Source of the DNA: DATBLE01 sp046734335
GTDB taxonomy: Bacteria; Actinomycetota; Thermoleophilia; Gaiellales; Gaiellaceae
Length of the DNA: 64,000 nucleotides
Assembly (NCBI GenBank): GCA_046734335.1
Contig: JBKPRA010000049.1
Location: forward strand, 1 to 64,000
Reading direction: 5' to 3'
Part shown: in pieces, positions 16,385 to 24,986 of the stretch
Position numbering within the stretch: position 1 is the first letter of the stretch
How the letters are laid out: each line of letters begins with the position of its first letter
Made by a program: the position numbers and the translations under genes
The notes under the pieces: generated by a model
The model's database searches: none
The model's input: only the letters and a program-made list of their open reading frames with translations
What the model was told of the DNA's origin: nothing

Positions 16385-18169
16385 CACCTCGTCGCCGTAT
16401 CGCTCGAGCTTCGCCGGCCCGACACCCGGAACCGCCGCCAGCTCCGCGAGGCTGCTCGGCCGCCGGCCGGCGATCTCCGCCAGCGTCGCATTGTGGAAGA
16501 TCACGTACGCAGGCACCTCCTCGGCCCTCGCCCGGGCCAGGCGCCAGACCTTCAGCGCCTCGAACCCCTCGGGCCGCTCCTCGGCCGGTCGCGTGCCACC
16601 CGTCAGCTCCGTCAGGAACCGGCTCGGCTTCTTCACCCAGGTGATCGCCAGCACGTTCTTGGCCCGCGTCAGGCCGACGTAGAAGAGGCGCCGCTCCTCG
16701 GCGACGTCGGCGGTCGTGCGCGCCTGCCTGTGCGGCAGCTCCTTCTCCTCCAGCCGCGGCAGCAAGACGACTTCGAACTCGAGGCCCTTGGCGCCGTGGT
16801 AGGTGAGGAGGTGGACGCCGCGGCGCGAATCGGCGCCGTCGCCGAACCGGCGCCCGAGCTCGGCGCGGAAGTCCGCGCCCGCGCCGCCGATCTCCTCCGC
16901 GAGCTTGACCAGCAGCGACAGATCGGCCTGCCTCGCCAGCTCGCGTTCGCCGAGCCCGGGCTCGTGCCTCGACAGCCAGCCATGTTCGAGGGCGATCGCC
17001 CGAACGCCGTCGGCCGCCGGCGCCGACGGGTCGAGCGCACGCAGGACCCGCCTCGCCGACTCGCGGGCGAGCAGCGCCGAGCCCTGGTAGGGGATCCTCG
17101 CCTCCTGCAGCAGAGGCTCCAGCTCGGCCAGGCGGGCATGTGTGCGGCAGAGAATCGCCACCTCCTCAAGCGAACATTCGACCGCTCGGATCCGCTCGAC
17201 CAGGAAGGCGCCCTCGGCCTCCCCGGTCGCGAACGGACGCACCTCCGGCTCGGGGCCGTCCGGCCGGGTCGGCCGCAGCACCTTCTCCGCCCCGCCCAGC
17301 TTCGGCACCAAACGGTTCGCAAGTTCGAGCACCTGCGGTGTCGAGCGGAAGTTCTCCTCCAGCCGGATCACCTCGGCATGCGGAAACCGCCCGGGCACCC
17401 TCAGGAGATGCTCGGGCGTTGCACCGGTGAAGCCATAGATCGACTGATAGTCGTCGCCGACGACGCAGAGGTCGTCGCGCGGCCCGAGCCAGAGGTCGAG
17501 CAGCGTTTGCTGGAGCAGGTTGACGTCCTGGTACTCGTCGACGGTGAACGCGAGGTAGCGTTCGCGGAACTCGACGGTCGTGTGCTCGTCGTCGTAGAGC
17601 TCGATCGCGCGCTCGAGCAGGTCCTCGAAGTCCATCAGCCCCTCGGCCTGCTTGCGCTCCTCGTAGCGCCGGTAGACGCGGACCATCAGGTCGGGCGGGA
17701 TCGGCGACGCGTGCCCGTCCAGCGAGCCCAGGTACTGCTCCGGCGGGATGCGCCGGTTGTGGGCCCATTCGATCTCGGTGGCCAGGTCGCCCGCGGCTCG
17801 GAACTTGTAGGGCGCCGGCAACGAGTTCGCGATCTGCCGGACCATGAGCGCTTTCGACGCCAGGATCCTTCCGACCGCTTCCGGCCGGAAGTAGCGGAGC
17901 TGCGCCAGCGCGGCGGAGTGAAACGTGGAGGCGCGGACACCGGAGACGCCGAGCCGCTCGAGCCGCGCCTTCAGCTCGCCGGCCGCCTTGTCGGTGAACG
18001 CGACCGCGAGGATCTGCGCCGGCAGGAACGCGCCCGAGGCGACCTGGTTCGCGATCCGATGCGTGATCGTGGTCGTCTTGCCGGAGCCCGCGCCTGCGAG
18101 GATGCAGACCGGTCCGCGGACGGCCTCGACCGCACGCCGCTGGTCGGCATTCAAATGCACATGGCTCAC
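16331..18169 (-). CDS. UvrD/PcrA-type superfamily 1 DNA helicase with HRDC domain
   Basis: A 612-residue ATP-dependent 3'-5' DNA helicase. It has the Q motif LNADQ (6-10), Walker A AGAGSGKTT (25-33), AFTDKAAGEL (motif Ia), VDEYQDV (210-216, motif II), GDDYQSIYGF (motif III), TYHGAKGLEFEVV (motif V) and YVGLTRAKN (motif VI). The C-terminal 70 residues contain an HRDC domain (SSLAELAAVPGVGPAKLERYG). This short UvrD-HRDC layout is common in actinobacteria and suggests a role in repair or replication-fork processing. It is a single gene that overlaps the DUF354 gene tail-to-tail. Confidence 0.92.
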   Translation of the reverse strand: MSHVHLNADQRRAVEAVRGPVCILAGAGSGKTTTITHRIANQVASGAFLPAQILAVAFTDKAAGELKARLERLGVSGVRASTFHSAALAQLRYFRPEAVGRILASKALMVRQIANSLPAPYKFRAAGDLATEIEWAHNRRIPPEQYLGSLDGHASPIPPDLMVRVYRRYEERKQAEGLMDFEDLLERAIELYDDEHTTVEFRERYLAFTVDEYQDVNLLQQTLLDLWLGPRDDLCVVGDDYQSIYGFTGATPEHLLRVPGRFPHAEVIRLEENFRSTPQVLELANRLVPKLGGAEKVLRPTRPDGPEPEVRPFATGEAEGAFLVERIRAVECSLEEVAILCRTHARLAELEPLLQEARIPYQGSALLARESARRVLRALDPSAPAADGVRAIALEHGWLSRHEPGLGERELARQADLSLLVKLAEEIGGAGADFRAELGRRFGDGADSRRGVHLLTYHGAKGLEFEVVLLPRLEEKELPHRQARTTADVAEERRLFYVGLTRAKNVLAITWVKKPSRFLTELTGGTRPAEERPEGFEALKVWRLARARAEEVPAYVIFHNATLAEIAGRRPSSLAELAAVPGVGPAKLERYGDEVLAALAQQQVEQDLGVAS

Positions 18170-18209
18170 TCTACGGAGCAGGTCCGCCGGCCTTTGCGCC
18201 GGAAGCGTG

Positions 18210-18866
18210 TCAGTCGCCGATCGCCACCTGCACGCGGCGCGGCGACGGCACCTCGATCGCGAGCGGCGGGTTCGCGAGGCGGACGGTCTTGTCGACCTGC
18301 TTCGTCTTCGGGTCGATGCGGATCACCCTGCCGCTGCGCCTGCTCGCCACCCAGACGTAGCCTGCGCCGGTCGCGATTGCCGAAGGCTGGTCGTTCAGGC
18401 CGAGCGTCTCGATTTTCGAGCCGACGATCGGAACGCGGGTGACCGAGCCGTTGCCGGCGTTCGCGACCCAGGCTGCTCCGAACCCGATCGCGACGGCGAC
18501 CGGATCGGTGCCGACCACTTCTCGGCGAAAGACCCGCTTGGAGACTGGATTGGTCGCGATCAGCAGGTTCCGGTCGCCGTCGACGGTCCAGACGAGGCCG
18601 GCTCCGCGAACGACCGGCGGCGTCGCAAACCCACCTTTTCGATCGGCAACCGATGCCATCGACGTCGCGTCCAGCGTGAGCACCGAGTTCGGCTCGACCC
18701 GACGCGGCGCGCCGCCGATCACGAAGCGCAGGTCGAGCGCCGCCGCGACGATCCCGCCGAAGAAGATCAGTCCGAGCGCGAGCATCAGCCGCTTGCGCGT
18801 CCAGAAGGTCGGCTGGCGGACCGCGCCGTTACCCGACGCGATCTTCGACAACGGCAGCGCCGACAC
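18210..18866 (-). CDS. Membrane-anchored YncE/beta-propeller-like protein
   Basis: A 218-residue protein with a cytoplasmic N-terminus, one membrane segment (about residues 29-48) and an extracytoplasmic region built from short repeats of about 40 residues. Each repeat pairs a G-x-x-W-V-A strand (AAWVANAGNG, YVWVASRRSG) with a turn such as VTRVPIV or VIRIDPK. That is the pattern of YncE/Vgb-type beta-propeller blades, but only three or four are present, so it is shorter than a complete propeller. The GTG at 18866 overlaps the end of the epimerase gene by 38 bases. It may be a small surface accessory to the sugar genes upstream. Confidence 0.6.
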   Translation of the reverse strand: MSALPLSKIASGNGAVRQPTFWTRKRLMLALGLIFFGGIVAAALDLRFVIGGAPRRVEPNSVLTLDATSMASVADRKGGFATPPVVRGAGLVWTVDGDRNLLIATNPVSKRVFRREVVGTDPVAVAIGFGAAWVANAGNGSVTRVPIVGSKIETLGLNDQPSAIATGAGYVWVASRRSGRVIRIDPKTKQVDKTVRLANPPLAIEVPSPRRVQVAIGD

Positions 18867-20712
18867 GGCGCGGTTCCTTCATCATCGCCGCGAGCCTGGA
18901 GACCAGCTCCAGCGTCTCGCTGTCGGCAACGAGGCGCTCGAGCTCGGCGAGCTCGTCGTCGAGCCAGGCGGCGTCGATCGGCGGCCGTGTGACCGCGAGG
19001 ATCTTCGAATGCTGGGTCGGGCCGACGATCTCGCCGTCGCCCCACAGCTCCTCGTGCAGCTTCTCTCCGGGACGGACACCGGTGAACTCGATCGCAACGT
19101 CGCGCTCGGGCTCCTTGCCCGACAGCCGGATCATGTTCTTCGCCAGCTCGACGATCGAGACGGGGTCGCCCATGTCGAGCACGAACACCTGGCCGTTCCG
19201 GCCGATCGAGCCGGCCTGGACGATCAGCGACACCGCCTCGGGAATCGTCATGAAGAACCGCGTCATCTCCGGGTGGGTGACGCCGACGGGGCCGCCCCGT
19301 TCGATCTGGCGCCGGAAGATCGGGATCACGCTGCCCGACGATCCGAGCACGTTGCCGAAGCGAACTGCGACAAACCGCGTCGCCACGTCTGTGCGGGCAC
19401 CGTAGCCCTCGACGATCCACTCGCAGAGCGCTTTCGACTGGCCCATCACCGTCTTCGGGTTCACCGCCTTGTCGGTGGAGACGAGCACGAACCGGTCGAC
19501 GCCGAACTCGACCGCCACCTCGGCCATCACCTTCGTCGCGAGCGTGTTGTTGCGCACCGACTCCAGCGGGTTGGCCTCCATCAACGGGACGTGCTTGTAC
19601 GCCGCGGCATGGAAGACGACCGACGGCGTGTAGCGCTCGAACACACGCCGCATGCGCGCCCGGTTGCCTGCGTCGGCCAGCACGGGCACGCTCGGCGCGA
19701 AGCCTCGCTCCGAGACGAGCTCGCGCTCGATCTCGAACAGCGGCGTCTCGCCCTGGTCGACCAGGATCAGGCGTTTGCACCCGATCCGCGCGATCTGGCG
19801 GCACAGCTCGGAGCCGATCGAGCCGCCCGCGCCGGTGACGAGGACGGTGGCGTCGGCGATGTACGACGAGACCGCCGCGAGGTCGACCTCGACCGGCTCG
19901 CGGCCAAGCACGTCCTCCACCTGCACCGGCCTGATCTGCCCGGCAAGGTTCAGGTCGCCGGAGATCAGCTCGTAGATCCCGGGGAGCGTCTTCACGGGCA
20001 CCGCCGCCTCGCGGGTGACATCGACGACACGCTGGCGCACCGAACCGGACGCGGAGGGGATCGCGATCAGCACCTCGTCCGGCCTGTTCTCGCCGAGGAT
20101 CCGCGGCAGCTCGTCCGTCGTCCCGAGCACGCGCACGTTGTGGAGGCGCAGGTTCTTCTTGCGCGGATCGTCGTCGACGAGGCCGATCGGCGTGTAGCCC
20201 AGCGCGGGACTCTTCAGCATCTCCTTGACGATCAGCTGCGCCGCGTCGCCCGCTCCGACGACGATCACCTCCTTGCCGCGCGCGACCAGCCCCCGGCCGG
20301 TCGGCCGCTCCATCACCGTCCGCGCGAGCATGCGCGCCCCTGCGACGAACGCCAGCAGGAGCAGCCAGTCCATGACCGCCACCGACCGCGGGAGCCGCAC
20401 CTGCGCGACGGGGTCGGCGAAGTAGACGACGATCGAGGAAACGAGGCAGGCGACGGTGACGCCGCGCGCCGCGCCCCACATGTCGCGGGTGGAGACGTAG
20501 CGCCACCAGCGGTTGTAGAAGCCGAAGAGGACGAAGACCGCGACCTGGATCAGGATCACGATCCAGATGGTCTTGTTGAAGAGCGTCTGGTAGTAGGGCG
20601 GGACCTCCGGGTCGAAGCGCAGCCGGAAGGCGAGGTACCACGCGGCCGCGCACAGGCAGGCGTCGACGGCGAGCTGCCAGAGGCGGTGCCGGTTGATCGG
20701 GAGGTGCTTCAG
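18829..20712 (-). CDS. Membrane-bound nucleotide-sugar 4,6-dehydratase/epimerase (PglF/CapD/WbpM type)
   Basis: About 627 residues: four membrane segments (to about residue 110), a CoA-binding-like Rossmann module (about 130-250), then a short-chain dehydrogenase catalytic domain. That domain has GAGGSIGSE near the start, STDKAVNPKTVMGQSK with the catalytic lysine, and EKLHEEL. Such proteins make 4-keto-6-deoxy-UDP-sugars for surface glycans. The next gene upstream is a DegT aminotransferase, a usual partner for amino-sugars. Homology seems to start at KHLPINRHRLW. The codon before it is CTG at 20712, overlapping the aminotransferase stop as CTGA; the nearest standard start in frame is a GTG at 20790. 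Confidence 0.85.
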   Translation of the reverse strand: MKHLPINRHRLWQLAVDACLCAAAWYLAFRLRFDPEVPPYYQTLFNKTIWIVILIQVAVFVLFGFYNRWWRYVSTRDMWGAARGVTVACLVSSIVVYFADPVAQVRLPRSVAVMDWLLLLAFVAGARMLARTVMERPTGRGLVARGKEVIVVGAGDAAQLIVKEMLKSPALGYTPIGLVDDDPRKKNLRLHNVRVLGTTDELPRILGENRPDEVLIAIPSASGSVRQRVVDVTREAAVPVKTLPGIYELISGDLNLAGQIRPVQVEDVLGREPVEVDLAAVSSYIADATVLVTGAGGSIGSELCRQIARIGCKRLILVDQGETPLFEIERELVSERGFAPSVPVLADAGNRARMRRVFERYTPSVVFHAAAYKHVPLMEANPLESVRNNTLATKVMAEVAVEFGVDRFVLVSTDKAVNPKTVMGQSKALCEWIVEGYGARTDVATRFVAVRFGNVLGSSGSVIPIFRRQIERGGPVGVTHPEMTRFFMTIPEAVSLIVQAGSIGRNGQVFVLDMGDPVSIVELAKNMIRLSGKEPERDVAIEFTGVRPGEKLHEELWGDGEIVGPTQHSKILAVTRPPIDAAWLDDELAELERLVADSETLELVSRLAAMMKEPRRVGAAVVEDRVG

Positions 20713-21791
20713 CGGGCGGCCCCCACGGCGACGCTGTCCCTGACGACGCTCACCACCCGTTCCTGGGTCGCCTCGTCGATCCCTGCCCACATCGGCAGGG
20801 CGAGATTCTCGCGGGCAGCTCGCTCGGTCTCCGGCAGCGATCCAGGCTCCCAGCCGAGGAAGCCCAGGGCGGGCTGAAGGTGCAGCGGCGTGACGTAGTA
20901 GGAGGCGCAGGAGATACCGGCGCCGGTCAGCGCCTCGGCGATGCGGTCACGCTCGGGCGAGCGAACGACGTACATGTGGAAGACGTGCCTGCCGTCGTCG
21001 ACCGGCGGCTCACAGACGTCGCCGAGCCCGAGTGCGGCGTATCTGGCGGCGGCCTCACGTCGTGATCCGTTCCACCCGTCCAGGCGGGGCAGGAACAGCC
21101 GCAAAGCGGCCGCCTGGATCTCGTCGAGCCGCGAGTTGAAGCCGATCAGGTGGAAGTCCTTCTTGTCCCGCGAGCCGTGGAAGCGCAGCATGCGCACGCG
21201 CTCGCCCAACTCCGTGTCGATCGCGGCGACGAGGCCGCCGTCGCCGAGGGCGAACAGATTCTTCGTCGGGAAGAAGCTGAACGTCGAGGCGGCGCCGGTG
21301 GTGGCAATGCCTTCGGCTCCGAAGGCCTGCGCGGCGTCCTCGACGATCGGAACGCCGAGCGTTGCGAGCTCGGTCAGCGAGGCGGGACGCCCGAACAGGT
21401 GCACCGGCATGATCGCCTTGGTGCGCGGCGTGATCCTGGCGGCGACGTCCTCCGGGTCGAGGTTGAGCGTCGCGGGGTCGATGTCGGCGAAGACCGGCGT
21501 CGCCCCGGCCTGAACGATCGCCTCCGCGGTGGCGTAGAAGGTGAACGAAGGGCAGATCACCTCGTCGCCGGGCTCGATCCCCATCGCTCGGAGGACGAGG
21601 ACGATCGCGTCGGTGCCGTTGCCGACCCCGATCGTGGTCGGCACGCCGAGGTAGGCGGCCGCCTCCTCCTCGAAGGCGCTCACGTTCGGTCCGAGGATGA
21701 ACCGCCCGGACTCGAGCACCTCGCCGAGGCGTTCCTTCAACTCCGGAATCAGCGGCGCGTACTGCGCCTTGACGTCAACGAGCGGAATCAT
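20709..21791 (-). CDS. DegT/DnrJ/EryC1/StrS family sugar aminotransferase
   Basis: A 360-residue PLP-dependent aminotransferase acting on keto-sugars of nucleotide diphosphates. Landmarks are the N-terminal MIPLVDVKAQY, FILGPNVSAFE (31-41), GVGNGTDAI (55-63), EDAAQAFGAE (151-160) with the PLP-ring contact, and the Schiff-base lysine K177 in FFPTKNL. The ATG at 21791 is favoured over further upstream codons because it starts exactly where family homology starts. The gene overlaps dedA upstream and the 4,6-dehydratase downstream, which probably provides its 4-keto sugar. The product is likely an amino-sugar for a surface polymer. Confidence 0.92.
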   Translation of the reverse strand: MIPLVDVKAQYAPLIPELKERLGEVLESGRFILGPNVSAFEEEAAAYLGVPTTIGVGNGTDAIVLVLRAMGIEPGDEVICPSFTFYATAEAIVQAGATPVFADIDPATLNLDPEDVAARITPRTKAIMPVHLFGRPASLTELATLGVPIVEDAAQAFGAEGIATTGAASTFSFFPTKNLFALGDGGLVAAIDTELGERVRMLRFHGSRDKKDFHLIGFNSRLDEIQAAALRLFLPRLDGWNGSRREAAARYAALGLGDVCEPPVDDGRHVFHMYVVRSPERDRIAEALTGAGISCASYYVTPLHLQPALGFLGWEPGSLPETERAARENLALPMWAGIDEATQERVVSVVRDSVAVGAAR

Positions 21792-22449
21792 GGGCACCGG
21801 TGCGCCTCCTGAGGACATGGCGGTACAGGAACCAGGCCGCGGCGAGGCAGACCGCGACGACCACAGCGTAATCCACCCAACGGAAATCCTCGTGTACCCG
21901 TCGGTAGCCGGTTCCGACACCCCAGCCGATGCCCGCGAAGGCGAAGGCCCAGATCGCGGAGCCGAGGAGCGTCAGCAGCGTGTACCGCCCGAACGGCGCA
22001 CGGAAGACGCCGGCGGGGATCGAGATGAACGAGCGGATCAGCGGCGTGACGCGCCCGAGGAACACGGCCGCGTCTCCGCGGCGCTCGAACCAACGCTCGG
22101 CGCGATCGAAGTTGTCGGGCGCCAGGTGGAGCCACTTGCCGCGGTTCTCGATCAGCGGCCTGCCGCCGTACGCGCCGATCCCCCAGCCGGCGATCGAGCC
22201 GACGAGGTAGCCGAGTGTCCCTGCCAGCGAGACCGCGACGTAGGCCCAGAACGGCGAGTCGATCGCATGCCCGAAGAGGACGACCTGGCTCCCGGGGATG
22301 GCGCCGCCCGCGAGGGCGCCGCCGTAGACCATCACCAGCTCGCTCGCCGCAGGAAAGACGGCGTCGACGGCCATCAGCCCGAAGACGGCGTACAGGCCGT
22401 GGTCCCCGACGAAGGAGGTGACGCTGTGCGTGATCGAGGCGAGGGGCAC
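21775..22449 (-). CDS. DedA family membrane protein
   Basis: A 224-residue DedA/SNARE-associated family protein with five to six hydrophobic segments. It carries the family motifs FPAASELVMVYGGALAGG (segment 2 entry), GYLVGSIAGWGIGAYGG, and the arginine-rich FLGRVTPLIRSFISIPAG loop. DedA proteins are envelope-maintenance transporters; some flip undecaprenyl phosphate or phosphatidylethanolamine. A GTG at 22449 is a reasonable start, though a downstream start is possible. Its last 17 bases overlap the aminotransferase start. It may recycle the lipid carrier used by the surrounding glycan genes. Confidence 0.9.
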   Translation of the reverse strand: MPLASITHSVTSFVGDHGLYAVFGLMAVDAVFPAASELVMVYGGALAGGAIPGSQVVLFGHAIDSPFWAYVAVSLAGTLGYLVGSIAGWGIGAYGGRPLIENRGKWLHLAPDNFDRAERWFERRGDAAVFLGRVTPLIRSFISIPAGVFRAPFGRYTLLTLLGSAIWAFAFAGIGWGVGTGYRRVHEDFRWVDYAVVVAVCLAAAWFLYRHVLRRRTGAHDSAR

Positions 22450-22487
22450 GGGGGCGGCCCGAGTGTACTTGGCGGCCTCGGCGCCGC

Positions 22488-23534
22488 TTACGTGCGTGCG
22501 AGTGCCGGTGGCCGCTCGGCCCGGCGGTACTCGAGCGTGTAGCCGAGCCGCCGCGGGATCTCCAACAGACCCTCGAGGTCGAGATCGATGCGCGCGCCGG
22601 CCTTCTGGGTGACCTCGTCCTCGATCGGCAGGTCGAAGTCGTCGGCGCCGAAGTCCAGCGCGCGAAACGCCTCCTCGTTCTGCGTCAGCACCGATGTTCG
22701 GACGTGCTCGACATTGTCGAGGAAGATCCGGCTGAGAGCGATCCACCGTCGGTACTCGTCCGGCGAGACCTCCGTGCCGCCGAGGGCCGTCCCGAACGGC
22801 TTGTACGTCCAGCACAGGAATGAGAACAGCCCCTCGTGCCCGGCGCCCAGCAGCTCGTCCTGGAAGTCGCGCGTCCGCTGCAGGTGCTCGAGCCGCTCGT
22901 CGAGGGTCTCGTCGAAGCCGATCACCATCGTCGCGGTCGTCCGCATCCCACTCTCCACGATCGCCCGCTGGGCCTCGAAGTAGTCGGCGACCGTGTACTT
23001 CCACTTGGCGTGCCGCTTGCGGAAGTCCTCGGTGAGGATCTCGCTGCCGCCGCCGGTGACCCAGTGGACGCCGGCGTCGCGAAGCCGTACAGCCGCCTCC
23101 GCATACGAGAGCCCCGCCCGGTCGGCGAGGAACACGAACTCCGCCACGGTGAGCGCGTAGAACTCGACCGTCTCGCCGTAGCGCTCGCGCACACCGTGGA
23201 ACAGGTCGCAGTAGTAGTCGAGCGGCAGCCGCGGGTTGAAGCCGCCGTTGAAACCGACCAGATCGCCGCCCAGCTCGACCAGCTCGTCGATCTTCGCGAA
23301 CACGTCCTCGCGCGAGAGGACGTACCCGCCGTCCTGGTTGGGCAGGACGTAGAACGCGCAGTAGTCGCACTGGGCGACGCAGACGTTCGTGTAGTTGACG
23401 ATCCGCATGACCATGTAGGTGGCGTGATCGGGGCGATGCCACCGCGCCCGCACCGCCTGCGCCCGCTCGACCAGCTCCGCGTCGTTCGCCTCCAGCCAGA
23501 GCCGCCGTGCCTCCTCGACCTCCACGCGGCTCAT
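22488..23534 (-). CDS. mqnC: Cyclic dehypoxanthinylfutalosine synthase (MqnC)
   Basis: A 348-residue radical SAM enzyme of the MqnC/MqnE/CofH group. The cluster motif CVAQCDYC gives C52, C56 and C59 (CX3CX2C), followed by FYVLPNQ. The later GFNGGFNP and VTGGGSEI segments match the futalosine-pathway members. MqnC cyclises dehypoxanthine futalosine on the way to 1,4-dihydroxy-6-naphthoate, a menaquinone precursor. The ATG overlaps the stop of the preceding radical SAM gene as ATGA. MqnE is the closest alternative; the MqnC call rests on overall look and on the neighbourhood with mqnA. Confidence 0.85.
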   Translation of the reverse strand: MSRVEVEEARRLWLEANDAELVERAQAVRARWHRPDHATYMVMRIVNYTNVCVAQCDYCAFYVLPNQDGGYVLSREDVFAKIDELVELGGDLVGFNGGFNPRLPLDYYCDLFHGVRERYGETVEFYALTVAEFVFLADRAGLSYAEAAVRLRDAGVHWVTGGGSEILTEDFRKRHAKWKYTVADYFEAQRAIVESGMRTTATMVIGFDETLDERLEHLQRTRDFQDELLGAGHEGLFSFLCWTYKPFGTALGGTEVSPDEYRRWIALSRIFLDNVEHVRTSVLTQNEEAFRALDFGADDFDLPIEDEVTQKAGARIDLDLEGLLEIPRRLGYTLEYRRAERPPALART

Positions 23535-24943
23535 GGAGCGCCCCGGTTGGAGAAGGGGGTTTTCGCCGCCGCGCCCGACATGGCGGGCGCGGCACCCTGC
23601 GATTCCTGGGGTGCGAGCGCCTTTGGGGAAGGGGGCTCACGGGGGAAACCGGCCGTTTCCCCCGTGCTCAACACGTCCATGAACGAGCTGACCGAGAACA
23701 CGGCGTTTCCGGCCCCGGGCTTGCCGTAGCCGGGCGGTGCCTGCAGGCCGTGACGCTCGAGCGTCTCGCGGTATGCCTCGAGCAGCCGCACGTGGTACTC
23801 GAGCGGGGCGCCCTCGGGGTTGTCCCGACCGAGCGGCGTCGCCGGCTCGGGACACCAGGTCGTGAAGCGGGGCGTGATCCCGCGCGACATGAAGAAGTCG
23901 AGCCCCTCGAGCGTGCTGGCGATCGCCTCGTCCACCGTCGCGAAGCCGAACGGCCGGGCCAGCTCGACCCCGGCGACGAAGTTCGGAATCACGTGGCGCG
24001 GCCCGAACACCTCGGCGGCGTCGAGGATCCGCCGGTGCCACTCGGCTCTCCCCACATAACGCTCCTTCCCGGGGCAGATGATCGAGAAGAGGCGCTCGTC
24101 CCAGACCTCGTAGTTCGGGTGATAGATGGAGATCCCGTAGTCCTTGTAGCGCTGCACGTCCGCGCGCGGCAGCGCCTGGGCAACCACCTTGCCGACCCAC
24201 CGTCCCGGGAAGCGCCCCTCGATCGCCTGGGCATACCGGCCGTAGAAGTCCGCCTCGGCGAGGCCGTCGACGGTGCTCGTCACCGACCCGCCGGTGAGCG
24301 TGTACGCGTGCGACGCCCCGTCGTCGTGCTCGTCGATGATCGCGAGCGCCTCGAGCACGTCCTCCACCGGCTTGATCCCCGTGTAGGGCCGCCCGGCCTG
24401 CTTGTGAGAACGCCAGTTGTGGTTGATGTCGCAGAAGCGGCACTCCTCCTTGGCGCCGAAGTACTGGCAGAGCCGGAGCACCGTCAGGTAGATCAGGTAG
24501 CCCCACTGGATCGTCGGCGCCGTCTCCATGACCGTCTTGCCGTTCGCGAGCAGGTGCCGGTAGTACGGCGGCATCGACGGCGCCTCGACCTCGGCAACCG
24601 GCCGACCGTCGAGCATCAGCCGGGAGCCGACGACGCGGTACGGCGAGGCCGGGTTCACCCGGACCGAGACGATCGTCCGACGCAGCCCGTAAGGGCCGCC
24701 GGTGAGGGCGATCTCCTCCGGCGGCCGCCGGATGGCCGCCTCACCGAGCTCGGCGAGCGGCTTCTGGTCGAACGAGAAGATGAAGTACGACTTCGGCTTG
24801 ACCTCGCCGTCCAGGTTGTCGCTCAGCGCGGAGTCGTCGAAGGCGATCCCGGTCCTGAGCAGGTCCTCTTTCAGCACCGCCTCGGCCGGCACTGCCGGGT
24901 ACCGCTCGATCAGCGACTCGACCAGCTTGGTGCGCGAGCTCAT
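23531..24943 (-). CDS. Radical SAM protein of unknown function in the menaquinone cluster
   Basis: A 470-residue protein that looks like a radical SAM enzyme but carries an unusual cysteine set: C159, C168 and C171 (LCQYFGAKEECRFCDINHN), that is CX8CX2C instead of CX3CX2C. A GG-type SAM contact follows (LTGGSVTS, 216-223), then a TIM-barrel-like order with IYHPNYEVWDE and a C-terminal extension rich in proline and alanine (last 45 residues). I chose the ATG at 24943, which has GGAG eight bases upstream; a GTG at 24961 is the alternative. It ends in a 4-base overlap with mqnC and follows mqnA by 43 bases. An aminofutalosine-synthase (MqnE) role is possible but not shown. Confidence 0.75.
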   Translation of the reverse strand: MSSRTKLVESLIERYPAVPAEAVLKEDLLRTGIAFDDSALSDNLDGEVKPKSYFIFSFDQKPLAELGEAAIRRPPEEIALTGGPYGLRRTIVSVRVNPASPYRVVGSRLMLDGRPVAEVEAPSMPPYYRHLLANGKTVMETAPTIQWGYLIYLTVLRLCQYFGAKEECRFCDINHNWRSHKQAGRPYTGIKPVEDVLEALAIIDEHDDGASHAYTLTGGSVTSTVDGLAEADFYGRYAQAIEGRFPGRWVGKVVAQALPRADVQRYKDYGISIYHPNYEVWDERLFSIICPGKERYVGRAEWHRRILDAAEVFGPRHVIPNFVAGVELARPFGFATVDEAIASTLEGLDFFMSRGITPRFTTWCPEPATPLGRDNPEGAPLEYHVRLLEAYRETLERHGLQAPPGYGKPGAGNAVFSVSSFMDVLSTGETAGFPREPPSPKALAPQESQGAAPAMSGAAAKTPFSNRGAP

Positions 24944-24986
24944 CGGACTCCATCCCCGCACTCGCCGGAGGGTTTCCCCCGGGTAG

